Shown here: positions 26,298 to 33,345 of the stretch, one piece after another | How the letters are laid out: the number at the start of each line of letters is the position of its first letter | Numbering within the stretch: the stretch's first letter is position 1 | Assembly: GCF_047228935.1 (NCBI RefSeq) | Contig: NZ_JBFEGG010000001.1 | Span: forward strand, 992,001-1,056,000 | Length of the DNA stretch: 64,000 nucleotides | Direction of reading: 5' to 3' | Source: Ornithinibacillus sp047228935 | Lineage (GTDB): Bacteria > Bacillota > Bacilli > Bacillales > Amphibacillaceae | Notes under the pieces: model-generated | The model's database searches: none | Seen by the model: only the letters and a program-made list of their open reading frames with translations | Told to the model about the DNA's origin: nothing | Made by a program: the position numbers and the translations under genes

Positions 26298-26525
26298 ATG
26301 AACATTACAAGAACATTAGATGCCAAAGGACTAGCTTGTCCAATGCCTATCGTTAAAACTAAAAAAGCAATTGATACGATTAATTCTGGGGAAGTGCTTG
26401 AAGTAGTTGCAACAGACAAAGGTGCACTAAGCGATATTCCTGCATGGGCAAAATCAGGTGGTCATAATGTATTAGAACAAAAAACAGAAGATAATGTCCT
26501 ATACTTCTATATTCAAAAAGCGTAA
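26298..26525 (+). CDS. tusA: TusA-family sulfur carrier
   Basis: 75 residues. A single TusA domain with C14 in LACPMPIVKTKKAI, nearly the same motif as in the upstream fusion; the two probably arose by duplication. It receives persulfide sulfur from rhodanese or DsrE partners in the cytosol. An AAAGGAG Shine-Dalgarno is present. A 160-bp gap follows the dioxygenase gene, without an obvious promoter or terminator, so it is likely part of the same operon. Confidence 0.92.
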   Translation: MNITRTLDAKGLACPMPIVKTKKAIDTINSGEVLEVVATDKGALSDIPAWAKSGGHNVLEQKTEDNVLYFYIQKA

Positions 26526-26588
26526 CGAAAACCAAATAGCGATTAGCAATCACTACTCGCTTTTCTAAATTAGAAAGAAGGTTTGTTA

Positions 26589-27368
26589 ATGGATATAACA
26601 TTTATCATCGTCATATTTGCAATTGGATTTATTGGTTCTTTTTTATCTGGTATGCTAGGTGTTGGCGGCTCGATTATTAAATATCCAATGCTATTATATA
26701 TTCCACCATTATTCGGTCTAGTAGCATTTACAGCCCATGAAGTTTCAGGAATAAGTGCCGTACAAGTACTATTTGCTTCCATTGCCGGAGTATGGGCTTA
26801 TCGTAAAGGTGGATACCTAAATAAGCAACTCATCATCTATATGGGAGGAGCTATCTTAATAGGTAGCTTAATTGGTAGTTATGGATCTAGCTACCTATCC
26901 GAACAAGCAGTGAATGTAGTATATGGTATTCTTGCTGCAGTTGCTGCAGTGATGATGTTTATACCGAAAAAGCAAGTAGATGATATGGAACTAGATGAAG
27001 TGACCTTTAATAAGCCACTTGCAGTTATCTTAGCCTTAATTGTTGGAATAGCATCTGGAATAGTAGGAGCAGCAGGTGGTTTCTTACTTGTACCAATCAT
27101 GTTAACTGTTTTACACATCCCTACACGAATGACGATTGCTACAAGTTTAGCAGTAACCTTTATATCGTCTATCGGTGGTAGTGTTGGTAAACTCGTTACC
27201 GGTCAAGTAGATTACTGGCCAGCACTAATTATGATTTTAGCAAGTCTACTAGCAGCACCACTTGGAGCAAAAACTGGTAAGAAAATGAATACTCGAATTT
27301 TACAAGTTATTTTAGCTCTTATGATTGCTGGTACTGCAGTAAAGATATGGTTAGATATTTTAATGTAG
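26589..27368 (+). CDS. TauE/SafE-family sulfite or sulfur-compound exporter
   Basis: 259 residues with about eight transmembrane helices arranged as two repeated halves: FIGSFLSGMLGVGGSIIKYPML in the first and GIASGIVGAAGGFLLVPIML in the second, the paired family motifs. Members export sulfite, sulfoacetate or related anions. In persulfide islands the TauE-like protein is thought to expel the sulfite made by the dioxygenase. ATG 26589 is chosen over an in-frame TTG two codons before, because GAAAGAAGG is well placed for it. It is the last gene before a new CstR-type promoter. Confidence 0.88.
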   Translation: MDITFIIVIFAIGFIGSFLSGMLGVGGSIIKYPMLLYIPPLFGLVAFTAHEVSGISAVQVLFASIAGVWAYRKGGYLNKQLIIYMGGAILIGSLIGSYGSSYLSEQAVNVVYGILAAVAAVMMFIPKKQVDDMELDEVTFNKPLAVILALIVGIASGIVGAAGGFLLVPIMLTVLHIPTRMTIATSLAVTFISSIGGSVGKLVTGQVDYWPALIMILASLLAAPLGAKTGKKMNTRILQVILALMIAGTAVKIWLDILM

Positions 27369-27434
27369 TTATTAGTATTCTAAACTGTCATTTTGAGACA
27401 GTTTAGATAGCAGGAATTTATACCTAATATATAC

Positions 27435-27463
27435 TTGACCAAATACCCATTAGGGTATAAAAT
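27435..27463 (+). promoter_or_regulatory. CstR-type operator and promoter upstream of the anchored rhodanese-like gene and cstR
   Basis: TTGACC (27435-27440) and TAAAAT (27458-27463) with a 17-bp spacer. The palindrome ATACCC-ATTA-GGGTAT (27443-27458) fills the spacer. It would give autoregulation of cstR. Confidence 0.78.
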
Positions 27464-27493
27464 AAGTTTATCCTATTATAATAGGTGGTGGAC

Positions 27494-27841
27494 ATGGGTA
27501 CCTATTTTATTTTAATTGTTGGCTCACTTTTATGTATAATGTTATATAGAAGATATTTTCCTGTACGAGGTATTCCATGTAAAATGTCCGGTCATGATAA
27601 GACAAGCACTGTTGTTTTAGACATAAGGGACTATAACATTGAAACTAATCATAATCAAAGTGATATGCGTATACCATACGCATATTTGAAAAGATTTGTT
27701 CAAGAAATCCCACACCAAACATTACATGTGATTGCAAATGATCGCCTAGAGCTTAATTTAGGGTTAAGATATTTAAGAAGCAAGGGATATCAAGTTGCTA
27801 GTTATCATATAAGTAACTGTCCGTGCAGAGAAAAGGAGTGA
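27494..27841 (+). CDS. Membrane-anchored rhodanese-like protein lacking the active Cys
   Basis: 115 residues. An N-terminal helix (about 3-19) is followed by a short rhodanese-like fold: VVLDIRDYN, RIPYAYLKRF, then LHVIANDRLELNLGLRYLRS where active rhodaneses have a CxxGxRS loop. That catalytic Cys is absent (IANDRLE). Other Cys residues occur at the N-terminal end (IPCKM) and C-terminus (NCPC). So it is unlikely to form a persulfide in the normal way; a binding or scaffold role is possible. The ATG at 27494 follows AGGTGGTGG. It is 6 bp from cstR, in one operon. Confidence 0.7.
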   Translation: MGTYFILIVGSLLCIMLYRRYFPVRGIPCKMSGHDKTSTVVLDIRDYNIETNHNQSDMRIPYAYLKRFVQEIPHQTLHVIANDRLELNLGLRYLRSKGYQVASYHISNCPCREKE

Positions 27842-27847
27842 TAAAGA

Positions 27848-28108
27848 ATGGAATATGATAAAGCAGTTGTCAATCGATTAAAACGAATTGAAGGTCAAAT
27901 CAAAGGCGTTTTAAGTATGATTGAGAAAAACCAAGACTGTAAAGATGTCATTACTCAGTTATCTGCTTCACGAAGTGCAATTGATCGTACCATTGGTTTA
28001 ATTGTAAGTATGAATTTAGAACAATGTGTTAGGGAAAATATAGAAAAAGGTGAAAACACGCAGGCATTAGTAAAAGAAGCAGTAGATTTATTAGTGAAAA
28101 GTAGATAA
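27848..28108 (+). CDS. cstR: CstR persulfide-sensing repressor (CsoR family)
   Basis: 86-residue all-helical DUF156 protein. The sensing cysteines C31 (NQDCKDVITQLSAS) and C60 (MNLEQCVREN) sit exactly where staphylococcal CstR has its pair. The residue that is His in copper-sensing CsoR is Asn here (N56 region, MNLEQC). This identifies it as a persulfide sensor, not a copper sensor. It is expected to bind TACCC-N4-GGGTA sites and release them when the cysteines form di- to tetrasulfide bridges. Four perfect sites occur within 6.5 kb. An AAAAGGAGTG Shine-Dalgarno is present. Confidence 0.92.
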   Translation: MEYDKAVVNRLKRIEGQIKGVLSMIEKNQDCKDVITQLSASRSAIDRTIGLIVSMNLEQCVRENIEKGENTQALVKEAVDLLVKSR

Positions 28109-28153
28109 GATCAGCAATTCAGTTGCAAAGGAAGAGTTGTTGAACTTTTCTTT

Positions 28154-28184
28154 TTGATTAAAAATATACCCCTATGGGTAAAAT
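28154..28184 (+). promoter_or_regulatory. CstR-type operator upstream of the rhodanese operon
   Basis: TTGATT (28154-28159) is followed by the palindrome TACCC-CTAT-GGGTA (28167-28180) and TAAAAT (28179-28184). It lies about 30 bp before the next start codon. Confidence 0.72.
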
Positions 28185-28210
28185 GGAAAGCTTTATTGGA
28201 GGAAATTATA

Positions 28211-28507
28211 ATGAAAGAAATTACAGCAAAAGAATTAGAACAAAAATTAGTATCAGGTGAGAAGCTAAATATTATTGACGTTAGAGAAGATGTGGAGGTT
28301 GCTACTGGTAAAATTCCGGGTGCAAAACATATCCCACTAGGTCATATTTCTGATCGTCTTGAAGAATTTGACAAAAATGAGCATTACTACATGGTATGTC
28401 GTTCGGGTGGTAGAAGCGGAAATGCATGCCAATTCCTAACCCAAAATAGTTTCAATGTAACGAATATGTTAGGTGGTATGCTTGCTTGGGAAGGAGAATT
28501 GGAGTAA
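28211..28507 (+). CDS. Single-domain rhodanese
   Basis: 98 residues and cytoplasmic. The domain starts MKEITAKELEQ, with IIDVREDVEV and active C63 in MVCRSGGRSGN. It transfers sulfane sulfur to thiol acceptors. The start ATG 28211 has GGAGGAAATT upstream; a longer frame begins inside the operator and is not real. It is the first gene of an operon with two more rhodaneses, DUF302 and a glutaredoxin. Confidence 0.93.
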   Translation: MKEITAKELEQKLVSGEKLNIIDVREDVEVATGKIPGAKHIPLGHISDRLEEFDKNEHYYMVCRSGGRSGNACQFLTQNSFNVTNMLGGMLAWEGELE

Positions 28508-28553
28508 TTTCTCCTTTTCTCAAATAAAAAAATAAAAAAATAGAGGAAATGAG

Positions 28554-28913
28554 ATGGGTATTATGGAATGGATTTTGTTAATTTTAATTATCGCATTTTT
28601 AGTCAATCGTTTCATGCCAATTAAGGGCATTACGAATATAAGTGTTCAAGAAGTAAAAGATAAATTTAAGGAAAACAATGTACAATTTATAGATGTCCGA
28701 ACACCAGGCGAATATAAAGCAAATCACCGCAAACCTTTTAAAAACATTCCACTTTCTAATCTTTCTGGTAAGATGGATAAACTTGATAAGCAAAAAGAAA
28801 TTGTTGTTATTTGCCAAAGTGGAATGAGAAGTACAAAAGCTGCTAAGATGCTTAAAAAACAAGGCTTTGAAACAATTTACAATGTAAAAGGCGGCATGAG
28901 TGCTTGGATTTAA
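28554..28913 (+). CDS. Membrane-anchored rhodanese
   Basis: 119 residues. An N-terminal helix (about 3-21, IMEWILLILIIAFLVNRFM) anchors a rhodanese domain with QFIDVRTPGEYK and C87 in VVICQSGMRSTKA. The domain probably faces the cytoplasm, since the helix is followed by a Lys-rich stretch. The design, one anchored and several soluble rhodaneses, hints at a sulfur relay at the membrane near the exporter. A GAGGAAATGAG Shine-Dalgarno precedes the ATG. It is 46 bp after the previous rhodanese. Confidence 0.92.
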   Translation: MGIMEWILLILIIAFLVNRFMPIKGITNISVQEVKDKFKENNVQFIDVRTPGEYKANHRKPFKNIPLSNLSGKMDKLDKQKEIVVICQSGMRSTKAAKMLKKQGFETIYNVKGGMSAWI

Positions 28914-28928
28914 GAAAGGAAGACGATT

Positions 28929-29228
28929 ATGGCAAGACAAGTAACACCTGAAGAAGTAGTTAGGCGTCTTCAAGATGGTGAAGAAGTGACCGTAATTGAT
29001 GTTCGTGAAATTAGAGAAGTAGCAACTGGTAAAATCCCTGATGCTAAGCATATCCCATTAGGACAACTTGCATTACGCAAGGATGAATTAGACAAGGATA
29101 AAACCTATATCATTACTTGTCAATCTGGTAATCGTAGTAAAGCTGCTTGTGGAATTCTTGTAGCATTAGGATATAAGGTAGAGGAAATGCTCGGTGGAAT
29201 GAATAACTGGAGTGGTAAAACCGAATGA
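28929..29228 (+). CDS. Single-domain rhodanese
   Basis: 99 residues. TVIDVREIREVATGKIPDAK and the active-site loop IITCQSGNRSKAA (C64) are intact. It is close in sequence to the rhodanese at 28211 (VATGKIPGAKHIPLG versus VATGKIPDAKHIPLG), so they are likely a local duplication. An AAGGAAGA Shine-Dalgarno lies 15 bp after the previous stop. Confidence 0.93.
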   Translation: MARQVTPEEVVRRLQDGEEVTVIDVREIREVATGKIPDAKHIPLGQLALRKDELDKDKTYIITCQSGNRSKAACGILVALGYKVEEMLGGMNNWSGKTE

Positions 29229-29253
29229 ATAACAACTCTAAGGAGATGAATAT

Positions 29254-29640
29254 ATGTTTCATTATACTGTTGAAACGTCAAAATTAATAGATGAAGCGAT
29301 ACAATCACTGGAAGAGAATTTGAAAAAAGAAAAGTTTGGTGTACAGTGGCAGTTTAATGTTCAAGAAACATTGAAAAATAAGGGGTTTAATTTAGAAAGT
29401 CCTTTTACTGTACTTGAGGTATGTAATCCTCAAGAAGCACAAAATGTTTTATCAGCAAACCAACTTATTGGATATTTTCTTCCTTGCAAAATCGTAGTAT
29501 ATGAAGATAAACAAGGAAAAACAAAAATTGGAATGCCAAAACCAAGTAGCCTCATTCAAATGATAGAGGATGAGTCTTTACAGGATGTTGCCACTGATAT
29601 TGAGAATAGATTAATAGCTTGTATTGATAAGAGTAAGTAA
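29254..29640 (+). CDS. DUF302-family protein
   Basis: 128 residues. The order of features matches DUF302: SLEENLKKEKFGVQWQFNVQE, VLEVCNPQEAQNVL, a FLPCKIVVYED segment and a late EIENRL-like helix (DIENRLIAC). DUF302 proteins recur with rhodanese, TusA and DsrE genes in sulfur clusters and may bind sulfur or a thiol cofactor; the activity is not established. It has two Cys in conserved-looking positions (VCNP and PCK). Co-operonic with the rhodaneses, 25 bp gap, AAGGAG Shine-Dalgarno. Confidence 0.85.
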   Translation: MFHYTVETSKLIDEAIQSLEENLKKEKFGVQWQFNVQETLKNKGFNLESPFTVLEVCNPQEAQNVLSANQLIGYFLPCKIVVYEDKQGKTKIGMPKPSSLIQMIEDESLQDVATDIENRLIACIDKSK

Positions 29641-29716
29641 TAATCAATAAAGTAGTCCATTAACAATGAGACTGCTTTATTGCAGAATAAATATTAGAAA
29701 TAGAGGCTTATCTAGA

Positions 29717-29962
29717 ATGAAAAAAGATGTAATACTGTACACCACCACGATGTGTCCGGTATGTGGAATGGTTAGAGATTTTTTAACTAATATGAATATA
29801 GAATACGAAGAAGTTAATGTAGATCTTAATCTATTAGAAATGATTAAACTTATTGGGAAAACGCGAAGATTCTCTGTTCCTCAAACAAATATTAACGGTG
29901 AATGGGTTTTTGGTTTTGATCCAGTTCGCATACTAGAAGTGTTAAATACCAAGGCTAAATAG
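29717..29962 (+). CDS. Glutaredoxin-like protein (NrdH type)
   Basis: 81 residues of thioredoxin fold. Redox motif CPVC (C13-C16) in YTTTMCPVCGMV, cis-Pro loop SVPQTNING and WVFGFDPVRILEVL at the end. It probably reduces or relays persulfides on the TusA and rhodanese proteins. The ATG at 29717 follows AGAGG; a longer frame to 29666 lacks a ribosome site. A second, broken copy lies immediately downstream. Confidence 0.88.
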   Translation: MKKDVILYTTTMCPVCGMVRDFLTNMNIEYEEVNVDLNLLEMIKLIGKTRRFSVPQTNINGEWVFGFDPVRILEVLNTKAK

Positions 29963-30002
29963 CTTGAAAGGTGTTATAACACTTATTCTTTACTATTATA
30001 AA

Positions 30003-30016
30003 TACCCAAAGGGGTA
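30003..30016 (+). promoter_or_regulatory. CstR-type operator upstream of the broken glutaredoxin
   Basis: Palindrome TACCC-AAAG-GGGTA, 35 bp before the ATG at 30051. Confidence 0.7.
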
Positions 30017-30050
30017 AGTTTGATTCAAATAAAATAATGGAGGTTCAATT

Positions 30051-30287
30051 ATGGAAAAGAACATAACCGTATATACAACAACACAATGTCCCTATTGTAC
30101 AATGCTTAAAGGTTTTCTATCACAAAACAACATTCCGTTTACAGAAGTGAATGTCGAAAAGGATCCGTTGATGATGCAAAAGGTTGTTAAACAAACAGGA
30201 CAAATGGGAGTTCCTCAAACATAAATTAGCGGTAAGTGGGTTATCGGTTTTGACCCTGAAAGCATTGTTGAAGTACTAAAGCAATAA
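30051..30287 (+). pseudogene. Glutaredoxin-like gene with an in-frame TAA
   Basis: The frame starts MEKNITVYTTTQCPYCTMLK (C13-C16 motif CPYC) and reads to GVPQT, where TAA at 30222-30224 stops it. It then continues in the same frame ISGKWVIGFDPESIVEVLKQ to a second TAA at 30285-30287. The intact neighbour reads VPQTNINGEWVFGFDP at this spot, so the TAA replaces an Asn codon. The product would lose the last 21 residues after the cis-Pro loop. It has its own CstR-type site and an ATGGAGG Shine-Dalgarno, so it was functional recently. Confidence 0.85.
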
Positions 30288-30525
30288 GGAGTTTAAGAAG
30301 GGTGAAAAAATAACACCCTTTTTTAATTATCAAAATCATATAGTGGATTTAAAATAATGCACTACCTACAACTGAAGGATTACTAAGTAAGCAGTTACTC
30401 CTCGCTAAGCTGTTAAAGATTCAAACATCAACTCATCATCATGAAGGAACAAAATTAGTAATTCACATTGGGTGAATGTGTGAAAGTATGTAGTATACAA
30501 CTAATTAAGAAAGGATTGATAAAAG

Positions 30526-31126
30526 TTGAATAATTGGAATACTCGTTTTCAAACAGAGAGTTATGTTTATGGGAAGGATCCAAATGCTTTTTTGGAGAAA
30601 TTTCATAAGAAAATACCAATTTCAGGTGAAGCTTTGGCCATAGCTGAAGGAGAAGGGAGAAATGCTGTTTTCTTAGCAGAACAGGGAATGAAAGTTACCA
30701 CATGGGATTTTGCTGAGTCGGGGCTTGCAAAAACAAATAAGCTAGCAAAAGAACGAGGGGTAGTGGTCTTGACTGAACTAGTAGACTTAAATGAAGCAAA
30801 CTGGAGTAAAGACAAATGGGATGAAATTGTATGTATCTTTGGACATTTCCCAACAGAGCTTAGAAAAAACACTTAAAGGTGTAAAGGCAGCTGTAAAGCC
30901 AGGTGGTTATTTTCTAACAGAGGTGTATTCGCCTTACCAGATTCCTTATAAAAGTGGCGGACCACAAAGTCAGGACTTTCTGTACAAACCAGAAGAGTTT
31001 TTAAAAACATTTGGTGATTGCCGCATTGTTCACCTATTTATGGGAGAAGTTACCCGTCACGAAGGAGAACTTCATAAAGGTCTAGCACATGTTATTCAAT
31101 TTGTTGGGCAGAAGCCAAACGACTAA
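30526..31126 (+). pseudogene. Frameshifted SAM-dependent methyltransferase (TehB-like)
   Basis: The first frame (TTG start at 30526, WNTRFQTESYVYGKDPNAFL) has the SAM-binding region AEGEGRNAVFLAEQG and TWDFAESGL, and runs to CIFGHFPTELRK. An A6 run at about 30863-30868 then shifts it: the continuation TLKGVKAAVKPGGYFLTEVY is in the +1 frame and ends at 31126. One extra A explains both. The family is class I methyltransferases of the tellurite-resistance (TehB) kind. It could also be a sequencing error in the A run. The Shine-Dalgarno is AAAGGA. Confidence 0.8.
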
Positions 31127-31167
31127 CTTGGTCTCTAAATTCCCTATTTTGCCTAACATAATGTTTT

Positions 31168-31236
31168 TTTGATGAATCAAAAGTAAGTGTTGATGCCATG
31201 AATGAAGTTATTGAAAAGCTAGGTTATGATGTTTAG
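31168..31236 (+). pseudogene. copZ: 3' remnant of a copper chaperone gene (CopZ-like)
   Basis: The frame from 31171 encodes DESKVSVDAMNEVIEKLGYDV followed by a stop. That is the C-terminal third of a heavy-metal-associated domain as in CopZ. The metal-binding CxxC part and the start are missing. Confidence 0.65.
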
Positions 31237-31812
31237 GCTTAATTATAAGAATAAAAATCAGCTTTTCTATTATATCTTTGAACAAACTGACTAGTATGAC
31301 AAACCTATTGTCTATAAAAAAGTTAAAATTTCAAGGAATTATATATAAAACGCAATACATTTATGTTATAAATCTATGACACGAAAGTATTGCGTTTATA
31401 TTAATTTAACACAAACTGTTGCTTTTATTATCAATGGATACTATATAATAAAATTGGAATAGAGGAGAGTCTCTTTTATGGAAGATCTCCGGTATAAAAA
31501 ATTGAAAACAACTCTGGGTTATTTACCCATCCATGTGGAATTAAACGGATATTTCGACCAGCATTGATGCCATATAAGAGGTTTAATAGTTTAATGTTAG
31601 ATAATGCACCCCTATATAATATAGCGAAAAACTTTTAAGGTGATAGGACTCCCGTAAAGAACACATCTAGATTAAGGAAGTGTTCCTGCTTTTAAGTACA
31701 TATTATACCCATCAAACGTTGCACCTAACTTATGATAGAATTATTTATACATAATGAAACAGAAAATTATATTATGAGAAAATTAATAGATAGACGGTCG
31801 AGGGGGATATTA
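31237..31812. other. Gene-poor stretch with remnants
   Basis: It holds a 10-bp inverted repeat (AACGCAATAC / GTATTGCGTT, about 31348-31396) with a TGACACGAAAGTATT box at 31377-31391. It also holds a 29-codon frame (31478-31567, MEDLRYKKLKTTLGYLPIHV and on) behind a GAGGAGAG Shine-Dalgarno. The short frame looks like the start of a deleted gene. Nothing else is recognised. Confidence 0.45.
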
Positions 31813-32841
31813 ATGGGAAAAGTGAAAAATCAACATTATGTGCCTAGGTCATACTTGAAGTACTTTGCAAATGAAAAAGGTCAGTTATGGGTTTACGATA
31901 AAGAAACGGATGCTGTTTTTCCTAGTAATATTACTAACGTTGCATCGCAAAAGTATTTTTATGATATTCCCTTTGACGAAATATTTCAAGTTATATCCGA
32001 AGATGAGAAGAAAAAACTTGAAGAAGAGCTATCGAAATTGGGTTTCGATACAAAACAAGGTGGCTATAAAACGATTGAACAAGGAATTGAGGAATTCTTC
32101 TCTACAGAAATTGAAGGTCCTTATAAGAGTTTATTAGAAAATATTAGAAGCCGCTATGTATTAAAGCCTAATCCTTTATTTTCGGAAGCGCTAACTGTAG
32201 AAGAACGTCATCCTCTATCGCTATTTATTGCCTATCAAATTGTTAGATCTAAAGAATTCCGTGAGGGTCTAATTGAAACCCAAAAAGGGGCATTACAAGC
32301 AATGGTTGATAGACTGGCAAAAATGCAAGATAAAGACTATGAATACGGGAGTATGACCGTAGAAAAAGAGCATGAATTTCCTAGTGTTGAACATGCTCAG
32401 TTTATATTAGGAGATTTTCCAATCATGTTAGCGCAGTCTTTGGTTAATCATTGTTGGATAGTAGGGGTAAACAAAACCACCATGCCATTTTACACATCTG
32501 ATAATCCTGTCGTTAAAGTTGCTCATAAACGTCATCCAATAATGTCATACGAAGGATACAATTCTGAAGGAATTGAAATAGCACTACCTATTTCACAAAA
32601 GCATATTTTAATCATGTATGAACGAACCTATCATAAGAATTACTTGGAGCTGGAAAATTCCTTTGTTCCAATGAAAGATGTTCAAAATGTTATATATTAT
32701 AACTCCTTACAAGTTTATCAATCCTACCGCCAAATATACTGTCATGATAAAAGGTTTCACTTAATAGAGAAAATGAAGAGAAAGTATGGTTCCTTAAAGA
32801 GAACGCCAAAGGAAATAAAAGTTAATGGACGAGATTTCTAA
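31813..32841 (+). CDS. DUF4238-family protein
   Basis: 342 residues and soluble. The family hallmark NQHYVPRSYLKYFAN is at the N-terminus (about 6-20). A mid-region SEALTVEERHPLSLFIAYQIVRS and the block FYTSDNPVV (about 235) are typical. The biochemical role of DUF4238 is unknown; members are often found in variable genomic islands. ATG 31813 follows GAGGGGG; an in-frame upstream start adds 27 residues without a better ribosome site. A strong terminator follows at 33035. It may belong with the helicase-nuclease 500 bp downstream, but separate transcription is likely. Confidence 0.82.
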   Translation: MGKVKNQHYVPRSYLKYFANEKGQLWVYDKETDAVFPSNITNVASQKYFYDIPFDEIFQVISEDEKKKLEEELSKLGFDTKQGGYKTIEQGIEEFFSTEIEGPYKSLLENIRSRYVLKPNPLFSEALTVEERHPLSLFIAYQIVRSKEFREGLIETQKGALQAMVDRLAKMQDKDYEYGSMTVEKEHEFPSVEHAQFILGDFPIMLAQSLVNHCWIVGVNKTTMPFYTSDNPVVKVAHKRHPIMSYEGYNSEGIEIALPISQKHILIMYERTYHKNYLELENSFVPMKDVQNVIYYNSLQVYQSYRQIYCHDKRFHLIEKMKRKYGSLKRTPKEIKVNGRDF

Positions 32842-33034
32842 AAACTGCGATTAAACAAAAAAGTAATAAAAATAGTTTGATTATAGTACCAATTTTCATA
32901 TATAAAACGACTTATAACTGGATGAGAAGCCACTAAAAATTGAATATAGTTAAATAGTGTATTAATTTCTACCAATAATGGGTGCAGCTAAAGAAAAACT
33001 TCTAATATTCTATTAAAATATGCGTTAGATAAAC

Positions 33035-33070
33035 AAGGTGATCATTGGAAAATGATTACCTTTTTTTTAT
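33035..33070 (+). terminator. Intrinsic terminator after the DUF4238 gene
   Basis: 12-bp stem AAGGTGATCATT / AATGATTACCTT with one G-T pair and a GGAA loop, followed by a T run. The remaining gene-free stretch to 33345 shows nothing else. Confidence 0.88.
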
Positions 33071-33345
33071 TTAATAAAGCAAAAATATATTTGGTGTATT
33101 TTAGGATTAATTTAAAGAGATGGATTTAAAGGTACAGGTTAATAATAGAAAAACAGAAAGTTTTAAAACAATAAATTAACAAACCAAGTTAGTATTTTTC
33201 TTGATATAAAGGTCACGTACTCTACTTAAAATATCTAAATAAGTTGTATCCGTTTCCATATTTCGATAACATATTATTGCATAGAAATAAAAAATTAGGG
33301 ATTACCAGTTGAGAAATGTACAAAAATTAAAAAGGGGGAATTGTT

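Noticed and set aside
30857..30877. Slippery A-AAA-AAC heptamer in the broken methyltransferase suggesting programmed frameshift
   Set aside because: Such a site gives a -1 shift, but the downstream part lies in the +1 frame; a simple extra base explains it better.
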